64,000 bases of DNA, taken from the NCBI GenBank assembly GCA_024710005.1, contig JANJVQ010000010.1:1-64000 (forward strand), in the 5' to 3' direction. The translations under genes were made by a program, and so were the position numbers. Positions 1 to 8,310 of this stretch are shown here, piece after piece. Numbering within the stretch: position 1 is the stretch's first letter; each line of letters opens with the position of its first letter. Below the pieces are notes generated by a model. The model searched no databases and was not told the origin of the DNA. It was given only the letters and a program-made list of their open reading frames with translations. The stretch is from Paludibacter sp. (lineage in GTDB: Bacteria > Bacteroidota > Bacteroidia > Bacteroidales > Paludibacteraceae).

Positions 1-114
1 CACAATGCATTCCTGTTAAATCGATTTATTGAGGCTTTCGGTATAAAACCAAAAGCCCTAAAAAGTCACCACCATGTCAAAGAACTACTGTATTTCGGCA
101 CAAAAGCCGCTTAA
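1..114 (+). CDS. 3' end of an unidentified CDS (partial)
   Basis: An open frame enters from the left edge and ends at TAA (112-114), giving 37 residues that end in HVKELLYFGTKAA. The segment is basic and looks like an ordinary protein terminus, possibly of a transposase, but I do not recognise the family. The frame assignment rests only on being open from base 1 and on lying co-oriented with the cassettes that follow. It could be spurious. Confidence 0.35.
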   Translation, partial: HNAFLLNRFIEAFGIKPKALKSHHHVKELLYFGTKAA

Positions 115-439
115 TTATTATATTTTTCTAACGGACTATTGCATTATGACTTCTTACAGGTGAATACTTGAATTCAAATCGTAGCGATGTGAAAGACAGT
201 ATTACCTGACAGAGCAACTATGACAAAGAAATGCCTTCATTAAAAATGACGACACACTAAAGCATAGACTGTTTGTCTTGCCAAAAAGATTATGGGAATT
301 TTATTTGGGGCTGTCTATCACTTAGATAGTCGTCCAAGGTCTGCTGTAATACATAATGAAAAAATCTAAATAATTGACCGCAAAATTAGTAACTTTGCTT
401 CAATTTACAATAAGAAGATGAAATAAATAAAAGCCGAAC
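115..439. other. Non-coding stretch left of the first attC
   Basis: No convincing gene on either strand. The only signal is a TAnnTTTG box (TAACTTTG, 390-397), which would start a transcript near 405 running through the first attC into the MFS gene. I see no matching -33 TTTG at the right distance, so the promoter is tentative. Confidence 0.4.
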
Positions 440-569
440 GCACAACACGCGGTATAGTTAATTGCCGGCGCAGTGCGTATTCGAGCGGCACAGCCCGTAT
501 CAAAAGTAGTTGTAACTTGACAGGAAAGTGCATCGAAATCGGCAACTAACCATACCGCCAACGTTAGGC
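440..569 (+). repeat. attC-like site A (integron recombination site)
   Basis: An imperfect palindrome of about 130 bp. The left arm starts with an R''-like GCACAAC (440-446) followed by ACGCGGTATAGTTAATTGCCG. The right arm mirrors it (CAACTAACCATACCGCC) and ends in a perfect R' core GTTAGGC (563-569, consensus GTTRRRY). Sizes, arm layout and small asymmetries fit long attC sites. The cassette that begins here carries the exact complement of the R' core at its far end (1792-1798). Confidence 0.75.
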
Positions 570-591
570 AACATTAAAAAGACACTGCGGA

Positions 592-1797
592 ATGACTAAT
601 AAAATGAATGAAAAGAAAAAAATATTTGGATTAGAGAAAAATGCTTTTTTCACCGGATTAACAAGTTTTTTCACAGACACATCTACCAAAATGGTATATA
701 GTGTGATGCCACTATTCCTATTGTCGATAGGAGCATCAAAAACAACTATCTCCTTAATTGAAGGGATTGCAGAAAGTACGGCATCATTATTAAAAGCAAT
801 TTCGGGGTACTGGAGTGATAAGATTGGTAAAAACAAGCCATTCATGATTATCGGATATGGTATTACAGCCATTATAACACCTTTATATGCATTAGCAAGA
901 ATACCAATTCAGATTTTATTTTTTCGGTTTTTTGAACGCATAGGAAAAGGTTTAAGAGCGGCACCACGAGATAGCCTTATAAGTGGCTCTATTAAAAAAA
1001 ATGAAGCTGGTAAAACTTTTGGGTTTCAGAAAGCAATGGATAATAGTGGGGCTATTGTTGGTCCTTTGATTGCTTTCTTATTGTTATCTATTTTTCCATT
1101 AAATTATTCTTACATATTTTTATTAGCAACCATTCCAGCAATTCTTGGTGTATTAACGATTATTATTTTCATAAAAGAAGCAAAGGCAGAAAAAAAAGAA
1201 ACCACCAATAAGATTTCATTAAAACTTTTACCCAAAAAGTTTTATTTCTTTCTTATTATAATTTTCGTGTTTACTCTTGGTAATTCAGCAGATGCATTAT
1301 TGCTTGTAAAAACAAGCGAAACAGGTATAGATAAATCATACATTCCTTTTGTATATATGATATTTAATACAGTATCTGTTTTGCTGGCCATACCGATTGG
1401 AAAATTATCGGATAGAATTGGTCGTGAAAAATTGATTATTCTGGGTTTTATAGTATATGCAATTGTTTATTATTTTTTCGGTAGGTTTAATAGTATAAAT
1501 GTTTTTATTTTCTTGTTTATGCTGTATGGATTTTACAGTGCATTGACTGATGGTAGCCAGAAAGCAATGATTTCTGATATTGTTAGTAAAGACTTAAAAG
1601 GGACGGGATTTGGAATTTATCATGCTGTACTTGGAATTACTTTATTACCTGCGAGTTTAATTGCAGGATTATTGTATGATAAGGTTAATTCAAATGCGCC
1701 ATTTTATTTTGGTTCTATAATGGCATTAATTGCTACTATACTAATGATAATATTTACAGTTTTAGACAAGAAAAAAGAAAAAATTAACGTTGCCTAA
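592..1797 (+). CDS. MFS transporter, integron cassette cargo
   Basis: A 401-aa major facilitator superfamily protein with about 12 hydrophobic segments in two halves separated by a basic central loop (KEAKAEKKETTNK, near residue 200). The signature after TM2 (SGYWSDKIGKNKP) recurs in the second half as GKLSDRIGREK, and RIGKGLRAAPRDSL is typical of a drug or metabolite exporter subgroup. It sits 22 bp after the R' core of attC A, and its stop codon lies inside the R'' box of attC B, the usual geometry of a one-gene cassette. ATG at 592 or 604 is possible. The substrate cannot be read from the sequence; efflux is an inference. Confidence 0.85.
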   Translation: MTNKMNEKKKIFGLEKNAFFTGLTSFFTDTSTKMVYSVMPLFLLSIGASKTTISLIEGIAESTASLLKAISGYWSDKIGKNKPFMIIGYGITAIITPLYALARIPIQILFFRFFERIGKGLRAAPRDSLISGSIKKNEAGKTFGFQKAMDNSGAIVGPLIAFLLLSIFPLNYSYIFLLATIPAILGVLTIIIFIKEAKAEKKETTNKISLKLLPKKFYFFLIIIFVFTLGNSADALLLVKTSETGIDKSYIPFVYMIFNTVSVLLAIPIGKLSDRIGREKLIILGFIVYAIVYYFFGRFNSINVFIFLFMLYGFYSALTDGSQKAMISDIVSKDLKGTGFGIYHAVLGITLLPASLIAGLLYDKVNSNAPFYFGSIMALIATILMIIFTVLDKKKEKINVA

Positions 1798-1926
1798 CAC
1801 GCGGTCATAAAACATTGGGGTTTAAGTGGTATGCCAAGTGCATCGCTCGCTGGCAAGGTTCTTATCGGTTGATAGTTTCGCAGCTCCGAAATCCCCAACG
1901 TTTCATACCGCCGACCGTTATGGGGC
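1792..1926 (+). repeat. attC-like site B
   Basis: An imperfect palindrome of about 135 bp: R'' GCCTAAC (1792-1798, perfect RYYYAAC) and arm ACGCGGTCATAAAACATTGG, mirrored by AATCCCCAACGTTTCATACC and GCCGACC, ending at GTTATGG (1917-1923). The R'' box is the exact reverse complement of the R' core at 563-569, as expected for the two ends of one cassette. The arms closely resemble those of site D. Confidence 0.8.
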
Positions 1927-2198
1927 AGTAGCAGTAAAAAAAACACGACTTTGTTTTGGTTGAAAAATCTTTGACGAACTGTCCGCTGTTTGACTCTTTG
2001 GAACGAATCTGTAACGACTGACTTCGCTCGCTTTTCATCTTTTTCTCGGCGGACAATTCCACGCAGATTTTCTAAGGAAGACAGAATATGTATTTAACAT
2101 TACGACTTCTGACACCAACGACTAACAACTGTAAAATAGCGTTTTTACGGTTTGACTTAAAAAAAAAAGAAAATAACATTGAATAAAAAATATTTGTA
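1927..2198. other. Non-coding leader of the VOC cassette
   Basis: 270 bp without a credible gene. It is AT-rich before the next start codon, with no clear promoter or hairpin. Short frames overlapping attC B are fortuitous. Confidence 0.4.
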
Positions 2199-2615
2199 AT
2201 GGAAAAAATATTTGATACATACAAACCAAAAGGATTTCACACATTGACAACTTACTTCTTTGTTGACAACCCACAAGAGTTGATTGATTTTTTGAAAAAT
2301 GCTTTTTTTGCAATAGAAATCAATCGTTCCGTTAATCCTACAAATAATGATATTGCAAATTGTATTTTAGAAATTGGTGATTCTTGTTTTATGATTAGTC
2401 AAGCACGAAAACCATTTTTAAATATGAGAACAGCCTTGTATTTATTTGTAGACAATGTTGATGAAATGCACAAAAGAGCAATTGAAAATGGAGCTAAAAG
2501 TGAATTTGAGCCCGAAAATATGCCTTACGATGACAGACAATCGGGAATAATCGACCCAAGTGGCAATTATTGGTGGATATCTAAACGACTCAAACAGAAA
2601 GGTTATCACGAATAA
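2199..2615 (+). CDS. VOC (glyoxalase/bleomycin-resistance fold) family protein
   Basis: 138 aa with the single-unit vicinal-oxygen-chelate pattern. It has a beta-alpha start (GFHTLTTYFFVDNPQELIDF), a middle strand (NCILEIGDSCFMIS), and the typical second half (ALYLFVDNVDEMHKRAIENG) ending in DRQSGIIDPSGNYWWIS, which carries the usual DPxGNxW motif. This is the PhnB/YkcA-type branch, common as integron cassette cargo. Possible roles include sequestration or modification of an antibiotic or metabolite, but no substrate can be assigned. It is co-oriented with the array, and its cassette ends match each other poorly. Confidence 0.75.
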   Translation: MEKIFDTYKPKGFHTLTTYFFVDNPQELIDFLKNAFFAIEINRSVNPTNNDIANCILEIGDSCFMISQARKPFLNMRTALYLFVDNVDEMHKRAIENGAKSEFEPENMPYDDRQSGIIDPSGNYWWISKRLKQKGYHE

Positions 2616-2967
2616 ATCTTAAAGTGGAAATTTTTGGCCTTTTTTGCTCGTATTTTGACAATTTTTGCGGTGTGACAGCGACAAGAAAAGAAATTTGCAT
2701 TTTTCGACTCTTAGACCTGAAAATATTTAAAAATTAGACACAGAATTTAAGAAACTATTTGATAATTTGTGTCGGTTTTGTGCGGTATGACAACTTGGTG
2801 CAATTTTAACGTTTATCTCGACTTTTTGGGCTGTTTGACTTTGTTTTACGCTTTACGACAACTTACCATATCACGACAAGTTAAGAAAAGAAACAAACTT
2901 TTGCGCAAACCGACAAAATTTCAGCGTTTAGCTGACGAAAAGACAAACTAAATTTAACAAGCTAATG
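2616..2967. other. Non-coding stretch after the VOC gene
   Basis: About 350 bp of AT-rich sequence with no convincing gene. A 60-codon frame at 2769-2951 starts at GTG and has a biased, basic composition that I do not trust. Fragments such as GCGGTATGACAAC (2783-2795) resemble half of an attC arm, so a decayed site may lie here. Confidence 0.35.
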
Positions 2968-3104
2968 CCACTAACACGCGCCTATTGTCACCTGCTGGCT
3001 GACGTGCATTTAGCAGGTTTTGCGCCCGCATTCACCTTGTCGCTGGGCGACAGTGAATTCGCCCGCAAACCGCAGGATGCCCATAGCCTTAGTCGTTATC
3101 GGCA
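2968..3104 (+). repeat. attC-like site C
   Basis: An imperfect palindrome of about 137 bp: GCCACTAACACGCGCCTAT on the left against ATAGCCTTAGTCGTTATCGGC on the right, with further pairing of CACCTGCTGGC with the right arm. It ends in a GTTATCGGC core at 3096-3104. That core is the exact complement of the R'' region of site D, marking it as the left end of the 5-kb three-gene cassette. Confidence 0.75.
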
Positions 3105-3143
3105 AGCGTAAAAACGACCACAAACAAATAACAACAAAGCAAT

Positions 3144-4013
3144 ATGACAGCACAAGCAGGAGAAAGACTATTATACAAAGGTGAAGAAACTTGGATGGCA
3201 GCAGAACCATTAAACCAATATTTACAAAATAGAAACGATATAAAATTTGTTTCACCTTCTACTGCTTGTTGGCGTGGATACTACGGTCAATGGGAGATTA
3301 AAGACAGAAAATTGTACTTAATTGAACTTAAAGCGTATTTAGAAGGATATAGAGAAGTTGGTTTAGATTACTTATTTCCAGGACAAAATATAGCATTTGC
3401 AAATTGGTTTAGTGGAAAGATAAGAATACCACAAGGTGAAATGCTTGACTACGTTCATATGGGATATGCTTCTCTTTACGAAAGGGATTTAATTCTTGTA
3501 TTTGAAAATGGACTATTGACAAACGAATACATAGTTGATAACGAAGAAGAATATCAAAATAGAATAGAAAAGCGAGAAAAGGAGAAAATAGAACAAATTG
3601 AAAAAGACGCTAAAAAGAAAAAAAAGGATAAAATTACCACAGCCATTGTTGCGGTATCACTTTCATTAGCATTAATTGGAATATGTGTGGGAGTTTATAA
3701 TTTACTTCAACAAAACACATCACTAACATATTTATTTTCAGTAATTATTGTTATCCCATTACTACTAATTATAAGTGGTGTAATATTTTTAATAGCAAAC
3801 AAAGGAAAAAATAGGACAAAAGAAGATAAAGCAGTTGCATTTGTTGGAATAAATTTTCTTGTACTTGTGTTTATTGGTATTTGCATTGGGTTATTCTATC
3901 TTATCAAATGGGGTACATTGTTAGCATATTTCATTTCAGCAATAGTAATAATCACTATGCTTTATTTGATATTTTTAGTGGTTAAAAATCAACTAAAAAA
4001 GAAAAAAATCTAA
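3144..4013 (+). CDS. Uncharacterised four-TM membrane protein, first gene of a three-gene cassette
   Basis: 289 aa. Residues 1-130 form a soluble domain rich in aromatic and charged residues (STACWRGYYGQWEIKDRKLY; IRIPQGEMLDYVHMGYASLY). A highly charged linker (about 133-163) follows, then four hydrophobic helices in two pairs (about 165-188, 195-219, 232-255, 260-281) and a lysine-rich tail. I recognise no named family. It starts 39 bp after the attC C core and ends 7 bp before the helicase gene, so the two are almost certainly co-transcribed. By analogy with other defence operons it could be a membrane effector or sensor, but nothing in the sequence proves that. Confidence 0.75.
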   Translation: MTAQAGERLLYKGEETWMAAEPLNQYLQNRNDIKFVSPSTACWRGYYGQWEIKDRKLYLIELKAYLEGYREVGLDYLFPGQNIAFANWFSGKIRIPQGEMLDYVHMGYASLYERDLILVFENGLLTNEYIVDNEEEYQNRIEKREKEKIEQIEKDAKKKKKDKITTAIVAVSLSLALIGICVGVYNLLQQNTSLTYLFSVIIVIPLLLIISGVIFLIANKGKNRTKEDKAVAFVGINFLVLVFIGICIGLFYLIKWGTLLAYFISAIVIITMLYLIFLVVKNQLKKKKI

Positions 4014-4020
4014 CGGTTGA

Positions 4021-7000
4021 ATGAAAAAATACACAGCAAATTACACATATACAAATCCGAATTTTGTAATTCAGAACCTTGTAACAAATCAGACGAACGC
4101 TGACTTGTTGCCTATTTTGTATGTAGCGAAAAACATTTTGCAACGTGGTTTCCCGACAACTCTTTCAAAATATCTGCAATCTCAATTAGGTGAAGTTCAC
4201 AAACTTGACAACTTTGAAGAACGTTTTTTATTTGCTACAAACCAGACACCTATTTGGAGCAACACTATAAAAGGCGACAGAGAACGCAACTACTTTCCTG
4301 CAAAAGACTTTTTTGAACAAATCATACCAAACGAGTTTGGCGAATTTTCATTTATTCAATCGTTGCTTATTCCCGAAATTGAAATCAACGAAATAACAGG
4401 CGAAGATGATAGAAACTTCATCAACCAACAAGTTGATTTTTATTTGCCACAAGCCAAACTTGTGATTGAAATTGATGGACAACAACACAAACTTGACGAA
4501 GTAACAAGAGTTTCCGACAGCACAAGAGATAATTACTTATTGGGCAAAGGAATTACAACCGTAAGAATTACAACAAGAGAACTGCAAAACGGCACTTATA
4601 CGGCAAAAGTTGAAACAATTTTAAAACATCTTGAACGCTACGAAAAACTTCTGAATTTCTATAAAACCGCTTGTGAAAAAATAGAAGAAAATCAGATGAG
4701 CGAAGAAGAAATAAAAACGAAATTATTGCCAACGGCAATAATTCGTTTTCAAGTCTTGCTCATTGAGTTGCTTACTCACAAATATTTGACATTTGACGAA
4801 GATTGGAATTTCAATATTTTATCCCACGAAAATTTACCCGATTTTGCAGAATTGGCAATAAACGATTTGCTCATTTGGATTGATAAACTTTGGCAACTCA
4901 AAAATAAACAAGAACTCAAAAAGCCGAACTTCAACATTGCAATAACGAACGATAAAACGAAATTTCAGCCAACAACAAAAGCCATAAACATTGACCTTTC
5001 GTTATTCAAACGCTACACAGATGAAAATAAAATCAGCGAAGATGTGATTTTTGTCCGCACAGATTATTTTGACATTGTAAAAGACAAAAACTATTTCAGA
5101 GTTAGCACAACCGAGCCAATTAATTACAATGTAACAGACGAAGACAAATCAATTTTAGAGTTTTTTCTTGACAACATTTTTGACAAGCCAAGTTTTCGTG
5201 AAGGTCAATTTCCAATCATTTCAAACGCACTAAACCGAAAAGATACAATCGGACTTTTGCCGACAGGTGGCGGAAAATCTTTGTGCTATCAACTTCCCTG
5301 CTTGTTACAGCCAAGCATAAATTTTGTGGTTTGTCCAATCAAATCGTTGATGTATGACCAAAACGATAATTTGGTAAAAACACTTGTAACAAATGTAAGT
5401 TTCATCACAAGCGATTTGGAAGCAGACGAAAAACGAGAAATAGAAATAAACTTTGAGCAAGGACGATATTTGTTTGTTTGGATTTCGCCAGAGAAATTTC
5501 AAATACCAAGTTTCAGAGAAAAAATAAGTGCTATTGCCGCTAACTTTTCTATTGCATATGCAGTTGTGGACGAAGTGCATTGCCTTTCAGAATGGGGACA
5601 CGATTTCAGAACTTCGTATTTGAATTTGGCAAAAACAATAGACAAGTTAAGCCCAAAAGACGAAAACAAAGAAGGCAAAATCAAATTTATCGGATTAACT
5701 GCAACCGCTTCCGTCAATGTTTTGAAAGATATTAAAATTGAGTTTTCAAGACAGAAACAGCGTTTGGAAGATGAAAACATAAAATCACTTTTGGATTACA
5801 GTCGTAAAGAATTGCAGTTTGAAGTTATAAACGACAACGGAAACAAAAAGCAACAATTAAAAGAACTTCTTCAAAAACTCAAAGACACTGATAATTTTAC
5901 AGAAAATAACGAAAGAGCAGGTTTAGTTTTTACGCCAAATGTGAACGGGGATTTTGGGTGTTTTTCATTATCTAATTCTCTCAATACACTTTATCAAAAT
6001 AAAGTTAATTGGTATTCTGGAAGTGTCCCTACAAGAAAAATATGGTTTGAAGTAAGTAATGATACAGCACAAAATCAAGACTTACTTAAAGAAGAAATTA
6101 AAAATCAAATTATAGCACTAAACTTAAAATTTGAAGAAAAGGAACTAAACGAGATATTGTTTCAAAATAGATTTACCGAAAAAAGAAATGGTAATGGTCC
6201 TAACACGACACTTGTTAGAATTAAAGAAATACCGATTTTAAGCTCAAAAGGTTTTTCTAAACACAGAGATAAAGTTCAAAGTGAATTTAAAAATAATGGA
6301 TACCAACTTTTAGTTGCTACGAAAGCCTTTGGAATGGGTATTGACAAGCAAAACATTTTTTACACATTTCATTATGGTTTACCAAGTTCGGTAGAAGCAC
6401 TTTATCAAGAAGCAGGAAGAGCAGGACGTTGGGACAAGAAAAAAGAAGAAAACAAAAGTAAAATCGGCAAATGCTACGTTTTACATTCGCCCGAAACACA
6501 CGACCAAGAAAGAGTTGAACGGCTTTTCCACAAAGACACAACTTTTTCCGAAATGAAGCAAATCAGCGATGAAGTCGGTTTTGGTGGCAGAGATATTTTT
6601 AAGCAAGTTTTTCTTTTTGTTCAAGGACAAAATGATATAAAAGATGATTTTAAAATCATTTTAGGTTTAATCAATCACTATTTCAAAGAAAATTCAAAAG
6701 TCAAAATATTTTGGAATAATGCCTTTACTACTTTGGGCATAAAAAGCGATACTTTGCAGAAAGCCATTTATCGTTTAAGTCTATTAGGAGTTGTGTCCGA
6801 TTGGACAACCAATTTTATAAATCATTTTGAAGTTCAATTTAATTCACTTGACGAAAAAAATATCATTAAAAGTATTTCGGATTATATTACGAAGTATGAG
6901 CCAAACGCAGATGTGAAAAAGGAATTGCAAAAAGTTCAGCAAAATACGGTTTTAGAAAAAGCCGTTTGGTATTTGCTGAATTGGACTTTTGAAAACATTG

Positions 7001-7605
7001 CATACAGCCGAAAACAATCATTAAAAACGCTTTCCGATTGGTGTTTAGAGTTTGAAGATAGTGAAAGTTTTAAGCAACGCATTGACAGCTATTTCATTTT
7101 TTCGGAAACAACTTTTGTTCTTCAACACATTGCGGAAAATCCAAAAGATTACGAACAATGGTTTGAAGTATTGACAACAAACAATCAATTTCCAAACAGA
7201 ACGGAATTTGAAAAACTGAAAGACAGCATTAGCCGATTTTTGGAAAGTTATCGTAATAGTATCGGGCTAAACTTTGTTAGTGGTTTTGTGCGTTTGGCTT
7301 TGAACGAATATGAAGATAGTGACGGAAAAGAGCGTTTTGAAAGTGCTTTATCAAGCGTAAAAGGAACTTTTACCAAAGAACAGCAACACGATTTTTTGAA
7401 CCGCTTAAAAGTTTTGGGCAAGCATTTGACCGAAGAACAAAAAATGGAATTGAGCCAATCCATTTCAAGATATTATCCTGAAATATTGGAAGAACTTGCG
7501 GAATACTACGATTTAGCATATTTGCTGAATGATGTTTACGCAGAAAAACTAAAAGAATTGAAAAAACTTAACAGGAAATTATATGAGCAACTTGCAGAAA
7601 TTTAA
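4021..7605 (+). CDS. PD-(D/E)xK nuclease-RecQ-like helicase fusion
   Basis: 1194 aa. Near residues 110-205 lies a DUF559/Vsr-like nuclease fold: VDFYLP (about 138) then KLVIEIDGQQH (about 148), giving the D...ExD pair. A RecQ-type helicase core follows: Walker A LLPTGGGKSLCYQLP (about 411), motif II DEVHCLSEWGHDFR (about 517, DEVH instead of DEAH), motif V AFGMGIDK and motif VI YQEAGRAGR (about 795). Residues 640-760 contain an insertion relative to compact RecQ proteins. The C-terminal 350 residues are helical, with no RQC or HRDC domain that I can identify. It is flanked by membrane-protein genes inside one integron cassette. Anti-phage or anti-plasmid DNA processing is the most likely role (inference). 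Confidence 0.85.
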   Translation: MKKYTANYTYTNPNFVIQNLVTNQTNADLLPILYVAKNILQRGFPTTLSKYLQSQLGEVHKLDNFEERFLFATNQTPIWSNTIKGDRERNYFPAKDFFEQIIPNEFGEFSFIQSLLIPEIEINEITGEDDRNFINQQVDFYLPQAKLVIEIDGQQHKLDEVTRVSDSTRDNYLLGKGITTVRITTRELQNGTYTAKVETILKHLERYEKLLNFYKTACEKIEENQMSEEEIKTKLLPTAIIRFQVLLIELLTHKYLTFDEDWNFNILSHENLPDFAELAINDLLIWIDKLWQLKNKQELKKPNFNIAITNDKTKFQPTTKAINIDLSLFKRYTDENKISEDVIFVRTDYFDIVKDKNYFRVSTTEPINYNVTDEDKSILEFFLDNIFDKPSFREGQFPIISNALNRKDTIGLLPTGGGKSLCYQLPCLLQPSINFVVCPIKSLMYDQNDNLVKTLVTNVSFITSDLEADEKREIEINFEQGRYLFVWISPEKFQIPSFREKISAIAANFSIAYAVVDEVHCLSEWGHDFRTSYLNLAKTIDKLSPKDENKEGKIKFIGLTATASVNVLKDIKIEFSRQKQRLEDENIKSLLDYSRKELQFEVINDNGNKKQQLKELLQKLKDTDNFTENNERAGLVFTPNVNGDFGCFSLSNSLNTLYQNKVNWYSGSVPTRKIWFEVSNDTAQNQDLLKEEIKNQIIALNLKFEEKELNEILFQNRFTEKRNGNGPNTTLVRIKEIPILSSKGFSKHRDKVQSEFKNNGYQLLVATKAFGMGIDKQNIFYTFHYGLPSSVEALYQEAGRAGRWDKKKEENKSKIGKCYVLHSPETHDQERVERLFHKDTTFSEMKQISDEVGFGGRDIFKQVFLFVQGQNDIKDDFKIILGLINHYFKENSKVKIFWNNAFTTLGIKSDTLQKAIYRLSLLGVVSDWTTNFINHFEVQFNSLDEKNIIKSISDYITKYEPNADVKKELQKVQQNTVLEKAVWYLLNWTFENIAYSRKQSLKTLSDWCLEFEDSESFKQRIDSYFIFSETTFVLQHIAENPKDYEQWFEVLTTNNQFPNRTEFEKLKDSISRFLESYRNSIGLNFVSGFVRLALNEYEDSDGKERFESALSSVKGTFTKEQQHDFLNRLKVLGKHLTEEQKMELSQSISRYYPEILEELAEYYDLAYLLNDVYAEKLKELKKLNRKLYEQLAEI

Positions 7606-8164
7606 TCAAACGCTTGAAGATTTCAACCAAGAAGTTGAACAACTTAAAGATGTTTCGGGTGCTTTAAAAAAGTTACAGCAACTTATCGAAACTTACAATG
7701 CAATAATCAAGCAGTTTGAAGAAAACAGTAAAACACTTGACAAAATAAATGAGCTACAAAAAGCCCAACAGGAAAAAGTTGCCAAAAGTTTAGCGGAAAT
7801 TGAAAACGCCAACAAGCAGAGCAAAACCGAGCTTGCAAAACTTGTTGAAGAAAAAACCGACCAAATACGAAAAGAAAACAAGGACTTTTACAAAGACCTT
7901 GAAAGCACAATCAAAATAAAACTTGACGACAACAAATCGGAAATCAAAAACCTAATTGAGAGTGAGAGAAACCAAACCAAACAGATTTTTGAAATTGAGT
8001 TTGCCAAAAACACAAAAGAATTAAGACAGGTAATTGAAATAGAAACCAACAAGCAGACACAGTTACTTGCTAACAACCAAAAGACAATTAAGATTTCTGT
8101 TTGGCTTATTGGCGGACTGACTTTAATTTTAAGTGCATTAGCAGTATTCAAACTATGGACATAA
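7583..8164 (+). CDS. Coiled-coil protein with C-terminal membrane anchor, third gene of the cassette
   Basis: 193 aa. Residues 1-165 are almost wholly charged heptad-type coiled coil (EEKTDQIRKENKDFYKDLES and similar). One hydrophobic helix follows (SVWLIGGLTLILSALAVFKL, about 170-190) with only a few residues after it, so it is probably tail-anchored with the coiled coil in the cytoplasm. Its start lies inside the end of the helicase gene (23-bp overlap, different frame), implying translational coupling. The stop lies 18 bp before the R'' region of attC D. No family is recognised. It may tether or oligomerise the helicase-nuclease at the membrane (inference). Confidence 0.8.
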   Translation: MSNLQKFNQTLEDFNQEVEQLKDVSGALKKLQQLIETYNAIIKQFEENSKTLDKINELQKAQQEKVAKSLAEIENANKQSKTELAKLVEEKTDQIRKENKDFYKDLESTIKIKLDDNKSEIKNLIESERNQTKQIFEIEFAKNTKELRQVIEIETNKQTQLLANNQKTIKISVWLIGGLTLILSALAVFKLWT

Positions 8165-8181
8165 CGACAGACAGAACGCCA

Positions 8182-8309
8182 GCCGATAACAAGCGGTATA
8201 AAACATTGGGGTTTAGTAGGTTATGCAAGCTTTCTGCCCCGCATCAAGTTCGATGTAACTTGACTGGAAAGTCGCCCGCAATCCCCAACGATTTCATACC
8301 GCCATCCGT
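8182..8309 (+). repeat. attC-like site D, interrupted by an IS1182-family element
   Basis: Left part GCCGATAAC (8182-8190) then AAGCGGTATAAAACATTGGG, mirrored by AATCCCCAACGATTTCATACC and GCCATCC. The terminal R' core is missing here and reappears beyond the insertion sequence as GTTAGCTCTC (10057-10066). GCCGATAAC is the exact complement of the GTTATCGGC core at 3096-3104, so this is the end of the three-gene cassette. Confidence 0.8.
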
Positions 8310-8310
8310 C

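Noticed and set aside
2769-2951. 60-codon frame between the VOC gene and attC C
   Set aside because: GTG start, skewed basic composition, no family resemblance, in a region with attC-arm fragments. Treated as non-coding.
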